Source of the DNA: JBGPHT01 sp041484525
GTDB taxonomy: Bacteria; Acidobacteriota; Terriglobia; Bryobacterales; Bryobacteraceae
Reading direction: 5' to 3'
NCBI GenBank assembly: GCA_041484525.1
Contig: JBGPHT010000033.1
Coordinates: 1-56,634, forward strand
DNA length: 56,634 bases
The notes beneath the pieces were generated by a model. It worked only from the letters and a program-made list of their open reading frames with translations. It searched no databases and had not been told where the DNA came from. Shown here piece by piece: positions 17,300 to 25,506 of this stretch. The position numbers and the translations under genes are program-made. Each line of letters begins with the position of its first letter. The stretch's first letter is position 1.

Positions 17300-17629
17300 A
17301 TGAGCGACAGCGTCATGGAGGCGAAGCCTCTCAACCCAAAAGCAGACGAGTGGGCCGAACGAATCGCGGCGCAACAGCGCAGCGGAATCTCCGTGAAGCA
17401 GTTCTGCAAGGAACAAGGGCTGACGGAGTACTCCTTCTACGCCTGGCGGAAACGGCTCCAGGAAAAAGGGCTCGTGCGGTTCGCTTTGGTGGAAAGGAGC
17501 GCGCGGCGGCAGGAGCACACGGCGGAGGCAGCACTGGAACTGGTGTTGGCGACCGGCGAGCGGCTGCGCATTAGCACTGGCGTGGACACCGCGACCTTGC
17601 GCGCCGTGCTGGACGTGTTGCGGGCATGA
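17300..17629 (+). CDS. tnpA: IS66 accessory protein TnpA
   Basis: A 109-residue helix-turn-helix protein. WAERIAAQQRSGISVKQFCK followed by TEYSFYAWRKRLQ is the typical IS66 OrfA/TnpA signature; the C-terminal part (VLATGERLRISTGVDTATLR) is the usual strand-rich tail ending in the VLDVLRA motif. The start is placed at ATG 17300 (MSDSVMEAK); an ATG at 17270 is in frame but less typical. Its stop overlaps the start of tnpB (ATGA at 17626-17629), showing translational coupling. It is needed with TnpB for transposition in this family. Confidence 0.92.
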   Translation: MSDSVMEAKPLNPKADEWAERIAAQQRSGISVKQFCKEQGLTEYSFYAWRKRLQEKGLVRFALVERSARRQEHTAEAALELVLATGERLRISTGVDTATLRAVLDVLRA

Positions 17630-17985
17630 TCCACCTGCTGGCAAGCGTGCGGGTGTATCTTTGCCTGGCGCCGTGCGACATGCGCAAGAGCTTTGACAGC
17701 CTGCAGGCGCTGGTTCGCGAGCACCTGGAGTTGGACGCCTTTGCCGGGCACCTGTTTGTTTTTACGAGCCGGCGGAAAGACCGGGTCAAGATTTTGTACT
17801 GGGACCGCGACGGCTTCGCCGTCTGGAGCAAGCGACTGGAGGAGGGGACTTACGCAGTTCCGTTTGGCGACGGCGGCACAGAACGCGGGCGTGAGATCAC
17901 GGCGCAGGAGTTAGGAGCGCTGCTGAGCGGCATCGATCTGAGCACAGCGAAGCGGCGGAAGCGGTACCGGCGCGATAGTATCTAA
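17626..17985 (+). CDS. tnpB: IS66 accessory protein TnpB (Orf2)
   Basis: A 119-residue protein with the standard IS66 Orf2 blocks: VYLCLAPCDMRKSFDSLQAL near the N-terminus, AGHLFVFTSRRKDRVKILYW in the middle, and DGFAVWSKRLEEG. Length and order match the family. The biochemical role is not settled, but it is required for transposition in studied elements. It overlaps tnpA by 4 nt and is separated from tnpC by 67 nt containing an A/T-rich run. No damage is visible. Confidence 0.94.
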   Translation: MIHLLASVRVYLCLAPCDMRKSFDSLQALVREHLELDAFAGHLFVFTSRRKDRVKILYWDRDGFAVWSKRLEEGTYAVPFGDGGTERGREITAQELGALLSGIDLSTAKRRKRYRRDSI

Positions 17986-18052
17986 AAACATTTCGACTTA
18001 CTATTGTTTTTTACTTGGAGACGGACCGGTTTCCGCGTAATCTATATGTACG

Positions 18053-19592
18053 GTGGCCATCGATCCGAACAGCTTGCCGCGGGATGCAGAGACGCTGCGG
18101 AAGATTGTCGTGGATCTGGCCGAACAACTGGATCGCTCCCTGGCTGAGCAGAATAAGTACCAAACTCTGTTACGCGAGCTGCTGGAAGCGCAGCGTAACC
18201 GCAAGAGCGAGCAGTTGTCGAAAGAACAATTGGCGCTGTTCGAGTCGGCTTGGCAAGCACGGAGCGCGGAAGGCGAGTCCGCTGCCGCCGAGGACGATGA
18301 CGACCTCGACGGCGATGTAGGTGCCGGGCCGAAATCGAACGAAACGTCAACCCGGAAACGCGGCGGGCGGCAACCTCTGGCGCGGCATTTGAGGCGCGAA
18401 CGCATCGTTCACGACCTGGCCGAGGCGGAGAAGCACTGCACCGGTTGCGGCAAGGACCTGCGGCTGATTGCGGAAGAGACCAGCGAACGCTACGAATACA
18501 TCCCCGCCTCGATGAAGGTGATTCAGGACGTTTGTCTGAAGTACGCCTGCGACTGCACGGTAAGGACTGCCACCAAGCCGCCGCAACCGATCGAGAAGAG
18601 CACGGCGGGAGCAAGCTTGTTGGCGCAGGTGATCGTAGCGAAGTGGGCCGACCACCAGCCGCTGCACCGGCAGGAGAAGATGTTCGAACGCCATGGCATC
18701 GACATCTCGCGCAAAACCATGGGCGGGTGGATGGCGCAATGCGCGGAACTGCTCGATCCGTTGTACCAATTGATGAAGAAGGAGCTGTTGAGTTCCAAGG
18801 TGATCGGCACCGACGATACCAGCGTGAAGGTGCTGGACCGGAAACTTCCGTTTGCCAGGATCGGGCGGATCTGGCCGTATGTCGGAGATACTTATCATCC
18901 GGTGATCGTCTACGATTACACGCCCACGCGATCGCGTGCCGGCCCGGCGAAGTTTCTGGAAGGATACAAAGGGTATCTTCAGGCGGACGCCTACTCCGTC
19001 TACGATGCATTTTTCAAGCCCGAACGCGGGATGACCGAAGTCGGGTGTTGGATGCACGCCCGGAGATATGTGTTCAAGGCGTTGGAATCCGACGAGCCAC
19101 ATATGGGACCAGCGCTGCACCTGATCGCACGCCTGTATGCGGTGGAGGAGCGCGCCAAGGCGCTGTCGGCGGAGCAAAGATTAGCATTACGCCAGCGCGT
19201 ATCGGCGCGTCTGATCGGCAAGCTCCACCGGTATCTGCTGGAGCTGCAGCCGGAGGTTCTGCCGAAGAGTCCGTCCGGTGCCGCGGTGCGCTACGCGCTG
19301 AACCAGTGGGAGGCGCTGACGCGCTTTCTGGAAGACGGCGAGTTGGAGATTGACAACGGCGCCACGGAACGGGCCAATCGCGATATCGCGCTGGGCCGCG
19401 GCAACTGGACCTTCTTCGGTAGCGACGGCGGCGGTCCTGCGAAGCTTCATCGCTTCCTGCAAGCGGTGCGGCGTCGAGCCGTTTGCCTGGTTCCGCGACG
19501 TGCTCTCGCGCATCCCAGAACACTCTATTACCCGGCTCAGTGAACTGCTTCCCCACACCTGGAAGCCGGCGACTTCCCCATCCCAGGCTTAA
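18053..19592 (+). pseudogene. tnpC: IS66 transposase TnpC, frameshifted near the C-terminus
   Basis: GTG start at 18053. The domains in order are an N-terminal coiled-coil with leucine-rich helices (about 10-70), an acidic stretch, a zinc-binding motif (CTGCGKDLRLI), and the DDE catalytic domain with IGTDDTSVKV, LQADAYSVYDAFF and NGATERANRDIALGRGNW. After FFGSDGGG the frame slips: it continues as PAKLHRFLQ and ends at 19543, whereas the normal C-terminus (RSFIASCKRCGVEPFAWFRD, ending at 19592) is in another frame. About 10-13 bases appear to be missing near 19430. The catalytic acidic residues are upstream of the lesion, but the conserved C-terminal helices are lost. Confidence 0.9.
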
Positions 19593-19651
19593 GCATCCGC
19601 CCATACCATCCGTCCAGGAACGTCCCCGGCGGCGGTTTACGAGACGCTTAC

Positions 19652-19659
19652 GGATTTAT
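19652..19659. repeat. Right target-site duplication of IS66 element
   Basis: GGATTTAT abuts the right inverted repeat and matches the left flank GGATTTAA in 7 of 8 positions. The single difference is consistent with later mutation. Confidence 0.8.
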
Positions 19660-19755
19660 CGCCGCTGCGCTTTCGCAGGAGCTGACGCGTTAGACTTGGA
19701 GATCGACGATTCAAGGACTATAGCCACCATTAACACAAAGACGAGGTGATGACTT

Positions 19756-20739
19756 GTGACAAGCAGACGAAATTACACCACGACGGGAACCAAGCCCGGG
19801 CTCTCCACGACGACCGGCTGGACAGATCACACACTTCCCAGAGCGCGGATCCTGCACCTTTTGTTCGCCGCTTTGTTTCTGCTATTTCTGGCAGGGGCGG
19901 CGCACCGATCTGCCTGGGCGCAACCGGCAAACGCTACAGGACCTCAGGGCCCTCCTCTCCCGCAGGGCCAGAACCCCAATGGCATGCGTGTATATATCTG
20001 GGCGGGTCTGAAGTCGCATCAACCGGGTCAGCACGACTATCCACAGTTTCTTGCGGACTGGAGCAAGATACTGACAGAGCATGGGGCCGTCGTCAACGGC
20101 GCTTTACATTCTCCCGGCAGTGGCGACCTCGAACGTGCGGACGTCGTCGTGATCTACAAAGGCGACGCAGGCTACCTGAGCGACAGCGAAAAAGCCACGA
20201 TCGAGGCGTTCATCAAGCGTGGCGGCGGCCTGGTCGATCTGCATGACTCCCTATGCGGTCCGGATCCGGCCTATCTTGCGACGCTCCTGGGTGGCGCGAA
20301 GAAGCATGGTGAGGTGAACTTCACCTTAGACGCGCCCATCCACTACACAGTCGTGGACAAATCGAATCCCATCATGAAGGACATGTCCGATATCACGATT
20401 TTTGATGAGGCTTTCTTCAAGATGACGTGGGCGAAAGATCCCGCTATCCGCGTGCTGGCAACCACTGAGATTCCGCCGACGCGCAGTGCCGGCGACCACA
20501 AGGGCGAAGTCGTCCCGCAGATCTGGACGTACGAACACCAACTCTCCGGCGGTCAGCCTGCTCGAGCGTTCGTGTGGATGCAGGGCCATACCTACGCCAA
20601 TTTCGCCGATTACCAGATTCAGCGGACACTGCTCCGCGGCATCGCGTGGGCCGGGAAGAAGCCAGTCGATGAGCTCGTGAACTACGTGGCTCCTCCCCGT
20701 CCCGCTCGCCCGGGAGCGCCTGTGGGAAGGCCGCAATAA
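19756..20739 (+). CDS. Exported ThuA-like protein
   Basis: A 327-residue protein. The GTG at 19756 follows GAGGTG by about 8 nt. A polar N-region of about 30 residues precedes a hydrophobic helix (ILHLLFAALFLLFLAGAA), so it is exported or membrane-anchored. Residues about 75-300 match the ThuA-like glutamine-amidotransferase-like fold: MRVYIWAGLKSH, a mid-region ADVVVIYKGDAGYLSD, then IEAFIKRGGGLVDLHDSL, where classical amidotransferases carry the Cys-His pair. ThuA-type proteins are linked to trehalose and other sugar use, and the typical companion is a DUF1080 or PQQ protein, though none is adjacent here. The C-terminus is Pro/Arg-rich. Confidence 0.85.
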   Translation: MTSRRNYTTTGTKPGLSTTTGWTDHTLPRARILHLLFAALFLLFLAGAAHRSAWAQPANATGPQGPPLPQGQNPNGMRVYIWAGLKSHQPGQHDYPQFLADWSKILTEHGAVVNGALHSPGSGDLERADVVVIYKGDAGYLSDSEKATIEAFIKRGGGLVDLHDSLCGPDPAYLATLLGGAKKHGEVNFTLDAPIHYTVVDKSNPIMKDMSDITIFDEAFFKMTWAKDPAIRVLATTEIPPTRSAGDHKGEVVPQIWTYEHQLSGGQPARAFVWMQGHTYANFADYQIQRTLLRGIAWAGKKPVDELVNYVAPPRPARPGAPVGRPQ

Positions 20740-20862
20740 GTCGCGACGGCTATCGTTTCTGAAACTGAAGTTCGTAGACTTGCCGGCTATCGGGATTCAG
20801 AGTTCGCGTGCGAGAACCGTCTGGCGCCATCCCGAGCGCGTGGGATCCAAGCAGACGGCCGA

Positions 20863-21708
20863 TCATCCCGCACCACGAATCAATGACCCTCCAAAACGCT
20901 TGTCAGCCTGATCTCGCGCGTACCTTGTAACCATGTCGCTGCGCAGGTGCCACAAAGAAGCCTCCACGTCAACGTCAATTCGTGAGCCGCTGAGTCGGTG
21001 GAGCAGGGTAGCCACGTGCTTCAACCGATGGATCGCCATTCGGTCTGCGTAGGCTGCGTCAGATAATGTCAGGGGCGCCCTTCCATCATCCATCAATGAT
21101 GCTTTAAGCGCTTTGAGGTAACGCGTCCGGGTCAGGTAAATCTCGTCGAAGCCCTCTCCCGGGCGGTAATTGATTCGTTCGCGATAGAGCTGTTCTCTGA
21201 ACCGAAGGCCGTGTAGCGTGGGAGCTATATCCGTCACCGTGGTGCGATCTGGCCACGCCATCTGCGTCACCGCCTCGTAGTACGACCGCCAGACTTCCGC
21301 GTGTCTCTGTCGCCCATTGCGTTGCTGGATCTTGAAGTATGGTGTTTGGTCATCCACGCGTGTCACCTCGAATACTGTCCCGCTAGGCATATGGGTGACC
21401 GATTTCATATGAAGTCGGATGAAACTGAGAGCCAGGAAATAGTTGCTGTAATATGTTGCGACTCCAGCCCAGGTAGATGCCTGCAACTCGCGAAGGTGAC
21501 TGCGCAAGAGATATAGGGTAAGTGCCCGATCGAAAAACTTGTCCGCTTCGCAGAGCATCGCACCGGCGAGTTCACGGGAGTACGCTTGCTGTGTTTTCCC
21601 AGCCCCAGGTGTCCAGACGGAGAGAAGGTTGTCCCTGATGTAGCCGTATTTTCGGGAGGATTGGGACACTGCTACCTCCAAATCAGAGAACGTCACAGTA
21701 GCGTTCAA
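20863..21708 (-). CDS. All-helical protein paired with the DGQHR protein, function unknown
   Basis: A 281-residue protein, mostly helical by eye, with no signal peptide. The TTG start at 21708 overlaps the upstream stop by 2 nt; the GTG 12 nt further in is an alternative. Blocks worth noting are RELAGAMLCEADKFFDRALT, STWAGVATYYSNYFLALSF and RLKHVATLLHRLSGSRIDVD near the C-terminus. The tyrosine/asparagine-rich helix and the Arg/His-rich helix recall HEPN-type proteins, but I see no clean RxxxxxH motif, so I do not assign it. The overlap with the DGQHR gene implies joint translation and a shared job. Confidence 0.75.
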   Translation of the reverse strand: MNATVTFSDLEVAVSQSSRKYGYIRDNLLSVWTPGAGKTQQAYSRELAGAMLCEADKFFDRALTLYLLRSHLRELQASTWAGVATYYSNYFLALSFIRLHMKSVTHMPSGTVFEVTRVDDQTPYFKIQQRNGRQRHAEVWRSYYEAVTQMAWPDRTTVTDIAPTLHGLRFREQLYRERINYRPGEGFDEIYLTRTRYLKALKASLMDDGRAPLTLSDAAYADRMAIHRLKHVATLLHRLSGSRIDVDVEASLWHLRSDMVTRYARDQADKRFGGSLIRGAG

Positions 21709-22736
21709 ACCAATTGCAGAGCGTTCTTTTTGGCAATTTCTTTCGGCTCGCTACTCTTGAGAGCATCAGCCAGGGAACCCGCAAGACGATTCTCGCCGGG
21801 ATGCCCAGCCCAGCCTTTGTGGTGCTCCGCAGAAAAGTTGTATGTCTTGATCGGTGTTAGCACGGCAAGGACCGATTTGACCGTGAAGTTCTGGAAGCGC
21901 TGCAGGCAAACAGTAAGAACCTGGGGAAGCACTATCAGCCAAGCTGAAAACCCCAGGGCCTTTGTGAGCACGCTGTTCTTGTTTCCCCAGTCGCTGCCGA
22001 AGGCTGTCTTGATGGCAGTGAAATAGTTCTTTAGGATGCCATACTGTTCTTCCTCCGAGTACTGGAACAGGGCACCGCGCTCCGAGATTAGATTCTCTAC
22101 GGCAGTAACTACTCGCGTTTGCGTTATCAAACCATCGCCAGACCCCGTCAGGTCGACGTGACCATACCATGGTGACTCGGGATCATCATTGAGTCTGGTT
22201 GCGAGTTCGTGCCCCCTCTGTTGCACATACGTCCCGTCTTTTGTCAGATCTAGCAGGTCGTAGAGAAGTGAGGTCGGTACGCCCTTCTGCTTGGAATTGA
22301 TGGTTTTGAATTGCTTTGCTTGCTCAGCAACATCGATGCCGAGGAAAGCTGTAACGACGAGATCGTAAGTAGTCCTGGCTTGCCGCAAACCGAACATACG
22401 ATGCTGTCCATCAATCACCCACGCAGCCCTGGGCTGATCGGGGATGCGCAGGGTTTGAGTTTTTTCATCATAAGTGGCACCTTCTTCTAGATTGACGAGA
22501 ATGCTATTAGGGATACAGCCATTCTCTTTGTCGATGTAGCGCGCGATGTCGGCCGCGCGCTGCTTCGACAGATTGCGTTGATATCCCGCGTCCTTGTCGT
22601 CATCTCGACGGCTCACAAAGGCGATACGGTCGAATGTCGCTGAGTCCAGCACGAAGCTGAATATGCGCCAGCCCCTTTGCTTAGCCACAGATGCCTTTAC
22701 TTCGACAAACTTTGCGCCATCCTTTTTCACGGCCAT
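21705..22736 (-). CDS. DGQHR-domain protein (DndB-like family)
   Basis: A 343-residue protein with the family signature VIDGQHRMFGLRQA, D109-R113. Before it are a strand-rich N-terminal part (FSFVLDSATFDRIAFVSRR) and ADIARYIDKENGCIPNSILV, typical of DGQHR proteins. After it come LGIDVAEQAKQFKTINSKQK and a helical C-terminus. DGQHR proteins include DndB, the regulator of DNA phosphorothioation, and related ParB-like-fold proteins in modification and defence islands. No dnd genes are in the window. The start at ATG 22736 is preceded by a TATAAT box ending 7 nt upstream, so the message may be leaderless. It is followed by the overlapping helical gene. Confidence 0.82.
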   Translation of the reverse strand: MAVKKDGAKFVEVKASVAKQRGWRIFSFVLDSATFDRIAFVSRRDDDKDAGYQRNLSKQRAADIARYIDKENGCIPNSILVNLEEGATYDEKTQTLRIPDQPRAAWVIDGQHRMFGLRQARTTYDLVVTAFLGIDVAEQAKQFKTINSKQKGVPTSLLYDLLDLTKDGTYVQQRGHELATRLNDDPESPWYGHVDLTGSGDGLITQTRVVTAVENLISERGALFQYSEEEQYGILKNYFTAIKTAFGSDWGNKNSVLTKALGFSAWLIVLPQVLTVCLQRFQNFTVKSVLAVLTPIKTYNFSAEHHKGWAGHPGENRLAGSLADALKSSEPKEIAKKNALQLV

Positions 22737-22743
22737 AAGCCAA

Positions 22744-22749
22744 TTATAG
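22744..22749 (-). promoter_or_regulatory. -10 box of a probable leaderless promoter for the DGQHR gene
   Basis: TATAAT on the minus strand ends 7 nt before ATG 22736, placing the expected transcription start at or next to the A of the ATG. No good -35 hexamer lies 16-18 nt upstream and there is no ribosome site, which fits leaderless initiation. Confidence 0.45.
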
Positions 22750-22945
22750 CGACTCGGGGCCTCGGAAGGGGCAGTCCACATCAAGTGGTCATAGAACGCC
22801 CGACGCGGGTATGTACGTCAGTCGATGAGAACCAGAAAGGCCGGTTGTGGGAGGTTTCCAGAGTTCGCCTTCGTTGGATTAAGCCGTACCCGTAAGAAAA
22901 CTTGCGGACCCTCAGCACACTGCCCTCCCAGCCCCTGCCCCCAGC

Positions 22946-24538
22946 CTACCGATGGAACTGATCCCCCGTCCGCCAGTCCGGCAGCTTATCCAGATTCCCT
23001 ATGTCCATCCCCAGGAGAAATCCGAACTCCGCCGCCTGCCCGACCGCCGTGAAATCCCAATCCGCCTGGAACTCATCCGACGGTTGATGGTAGTGCTTGC
23101 TGTTGTATTCGGCGTACGCCTGCTCGCCCCAGTCATCCGGCTTGCCGGCGAATTTCGTGGCGTGGCCCACCGAGAACGCCGGAATTCCGGTATGCGCGAA
23201 TGAGAAGTGATCGCTGCGGAAGTAGTGGCCTGCTCCCGGCTGCGCATCGGGCGCGATTTCGAGATTGAGCCGCCGCGCCGTCTGCTGCGCCAGGGGCCAC
23301 ACGTTGGTCCGCTCGGCGCCCGTCAGCACCACGTCGCGCGCTCGTCCCCACGGGTACAGCGCGTCGTAATTCAAATCGATCGCCGATTTCGCCGGTGGAA
23401 ACAACGGGTGCTTCGCGTAATACTCCGAGCCCCTGAGCCCGCCCTCCTCGGCCGTCACCGCCAGGAAAAGCGCCGGCCGTTTCGGCTTCTGCGCCAGCCC
23501 GCTCCACGCGCGCGCCATCTCCAGCAGCACCGCGCAACCGGTGGCGTTATCCACTGCGCCGTTGTAGACCGCATCTCCATCCACCGGCGTGCCGATTCCC
23601 AGATGGTCCCAGTGGGCGCTGTAGATCACATACTCATCCTTCAGTTTCGGATCGCTTCCCGGAATCACCGCCGCCACGTTGCGCGTGTTCAACTCGCGCA
23701 GCTTCGACATCACCTTGCCGCGTAACTGGAGACCCAGGTCGATGGGCTTGAAATCCGGCCTCTCCGACGCCGCCAGCAACTCGTCCACCGTGTGCCCGGA
23801 AAGCCCCACGACCTTTTCCGCCGCCTCGCGCGTCACCCATCCCTGGAACGAAAGCGCCCGCTCGCCCTGCCCCAGCTTGACCTCCGGATCCTCGCGGCCC
23901 CACGAATTCCGCACCACATCCCAGCCATAACTCGCGGTCGGCGTGGTGTGGATGATGATCGCGCCCCTGGCCCCGCGCCGCAGCGCCTCCTCATACTTGT
24001 ACGTCCAGCGGCCGTAATAGGTCAGCGCGCGGCCGTCGAAGAATTTGGGGTCCACAGACGGCGGCTCGTTAGTGAACAGCAGCAGGATCTTGCCGGTCAC
24101 GTTCACGCCCTTGTAGTCGTCCCACTGGTACTCCGGCGCCGTGATGCCGTGGCCCACGAACACCACCTCGCCTTCGAAGCGCTGCTGCGGACGCTGGTTG
24201 GGGCTCACGCCGACGAACTCGTCCAGCCACTTCAGGTCGACACCCTTGCCCCACGCCGCGAACCCGAGTTGCGCGTCCGGCTGCGTTTCCACTCCCACCA
24301 GCGGCACCTTTTGGAAATACGTGCCGTCGTCACCCGCCGGCTTCGCCCCTGCCAGCGCCAGTTGGGTCGCGATGTACGCCGTGGCCAGGTCCCCGCCGCG
24401 CTGTCCCACGCCGCGCCCTTCCAGCAGATCGCTCGACAGAAACTTCGTGTGCTCGCGAATGCGCTCCGCGGAAATCGCGCCGCTCTGCGCGTAGAGCGCA
24501 CCTACGGCAATCACCAGTATCCCGATAGACTTAAGCAT
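22946..24538 (-). CDS. Exported M28-family zinc peptidase with PA domain
   Basis: A 530-residue protein with a signal peptide (MLKSIGILVIAVGALYAQ). The N-terminal part is followed by a protease-associated insert (about 120-260; VFVGHGITAPEYQWDDYKG). The M28 catalytic domain (about 290-510) has the metal ligands in order: SAHWDHLG, GAVDNATG, VTAEEGGLRGSEYY with the catalytic Glu, NYDALYP and a C-terminal PAFSVGHA histidine. It is likely a two-zinc aminopeptidase acting on peptides outside the cytoplasm. It is divergent from cysDN, and the cysDN promoter overlaps its first codons. About 160 nt of apparently non-coding DNA separate it from the DGQHR gene. Confidence 0.92.
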   Translation of the reverse strand: MLKSIGILVIAVGALYAQSGAISAERIREHTKFLSSDLLEGRGVGQRGGDLATAYIATQLALAGAKPAGDDGTYFQKVPLVGVETQPDAQLGFAAWGKGVDLKWLDEFVGVSPNQRPQQRFEGEVVFVGHGITAPEYQWDDYKGVNVTGKILLLFTNEPPSVDPKFFDGRALTYYGRWTYKYEEALRRGARGAIIIHTTPTASYGWDVVRNSWGREDPEVKLGQGERALSFQGWVTREAAEKVVGLSGHTVDELLAASERPDFKPIDLGLQLRGKVMSKLRELNTRNVAAVIPGSDPKLKDEYVIYSAHWDHLGIGTPVDGDAVYNGAVDNATGCAVLLEMARAWSGLAQKPKRPALFLAVTAEEGGLRGSEYYAKHPLFPPAKSAIDLNYDALYPWGRARDVVLTGAERTNVWPLAQQTARRLNLEIAPDAQPGAGHYFRSDHFSFAHTGIPAFSVGHATKFAGKPDDWGEQAYAEYNSKHYHQPSDEFQADWDFTAVGQAAEFGFLLGMDIGNLDKLPDWRTGDQFHR

Positions 24539-24554
24539 ATATACGCCTTATAAT
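24526..24554 (+). promoter_or_regulatory. Sigma70-type promoter for cysDN
   Basis: TAGACT (24526-24531) and TATAAT (24549-24554) are spaced by 17 nt and lie 47 nt upstream of the cysD start. The -10 matches consensus exactly; the -35 matches 4 of 6. The -35 element lies within the first codons of the divergent M28 gene. Confidence 0.5.
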
Positions 24555-24600
24555 GAATCGAGGCTTGTCTGCGCCACCCTCTAAGGAACATACTACCCCA

Positions 24601-25506
24601 ATGCCGGAACGATCCCTGACTCACCTGCGCGCGCTCGAAGCCGAGAGCATCCACATCCTGCGTGAGGTCGCCGCCGAGTTCCAGCGCCCCGTCATGCTGT
24701 ACTCGATCGGCAAGGATTCCTCCTGCATGGTGCGCCTGGCGCAGAAGGCGTTCCACCCCGGCCCCATCCCGTTTCCGCTGCTGCATGTCGATACCACGTA
24801 CAAGTTCGGCGAGATGGTCGAGTTCCGCGACCGCTTTTGCGCGCAGATCGGCGCGCGCCTGATCGTGCATACCAATCGCGAGGCTATCGCGGATGGCGCC
24901 AATCCATTCCGCCTGGGCACATCGAAATGCTGCGGCCTCCTCAAGACCCGCGCCCTGCTCGACGCCATGGCCGCGGGCGGTTTCGATGCCGCGTTCGGCG
25001 GCGCTCGCCGGGATGAGGAGAAGTCGCGCGCCAAAGAGCGGGTCTACAGTTTCCGCGACGCCTTCGGCCAATGGGACCCGAAGAACCAGCGTCCCGAGTT
25101 GTGGAACCTGTTTAACAGCCGCATCAATCCCGGCGAGAGCATCCGCGTTTTTCCGCTCTCCAACTGGACCGAGCTCGACGTCTGGCACTACATCCATATG
25201 GAGAACATCCCCGTCGTGCCGCTCTACTTCGCGCGTCCGCGTCCCATGGTGGTCCGCGGCGAGACGCTGATTCCGGTGGAGCACGACATCCCGCTGCTGC
25301 CCGGCGAGAAGCCGCAAATGGTGATGTGCCGCATGCGCTCGCTCGGCTGCACGCCGTGCACCGGCGCCATCCGCTCGGAGGCCGACACCGTCCCCAAGAT
25401 CATCGACGAGATGCTCCGGTTCCGCCGCTCCGAGCGCGAGAACCGTGTCATCGACCACGATCAGGAAGGCTCCATGGAGATCAAAAAGCGCGAGGGCTAC
25501 TTCTAA
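24601..25506 (+). CDS. cysD: Sulfate adenylyltransferase subunit 2 (CysD)
   Basis: A 301-residue catalytic subunit of ATP sulfurylase, which makes APS from ATP and sulfate in the cytosol. The PP-loop pyrophosphatase motif is YSIGKDSSCMV (about residues 35-45). Typical CysD blocks follow: LHVDTTYKFGEM, TSKCCGLLKT, GGARRDEEKSRAKER and the C-terminal SLGCTPCTGAI and KKREGYF. The start is ATG 24601 with AAGGAA upstream; an in-frame ATG at 24553 adds 16 non-typical residues and overlaps the -10 box. Its stop overlaps the start of cysN (TAATG). It works as a complex with CysN. Confidence 0.97.
   Translation: MPERSLTHLRALEAESIHILREVAAEFQRPVMLYSIGKDSSCMVRLAQKAFHPGPIPFPLLHVDTTYKFGEMVEFRDRFCAQIGARLIVHTNREAIADGANPFRLGTSKCCGLLKTRALLDAMAAGGFDAAFGGARRDEEKSRAKERVYSFRDAFGQWDPKNQRPELWNLFNSRINPGESIRVFPLSNWTELDVWHYIHMENIPVVPLYFARPRPMVVRGETLIPVEHDIPLLPGEKPQMVMCRMRSLGCTPCTGAIRSEADTVPKIIDEMLRFRRSERENRVIDHDQEGSMEIKKREGYF

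Larger units (their letters stand above)
17242..19651 (+). mobile_element. IS66-family insertion sequence (2,410 bp), transposase frameshifted
   Basis: The element is bounded by near-perfect inverted repeats: left GTAAGCGTCTCGTGAACCGC (17242-17261) and right, read on the minus strand, GTAAGCGTCTCGTAAACCGC (19651-19632), one mismatch in 20. The ends start GTAA as usual for IS66. Flanking 8-bp sequences match at 7 positions. It encodes tnpA, tnpB and tnpC in the canonical order. The tnpC frame is broken near 19430, so this copy probably cannot transpose alone. It lies between the DUF6345-like gene and the ThuA-like gene and does not obviously interrupt a gene. Confidence 0.93.

Noticed and set aside
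21301..21516. Short plus-strand frames opposite the 281-residue gene
   Set aside because: No support beyond being open; the minus-strand gene is coupled to a family-recognised neighbour.
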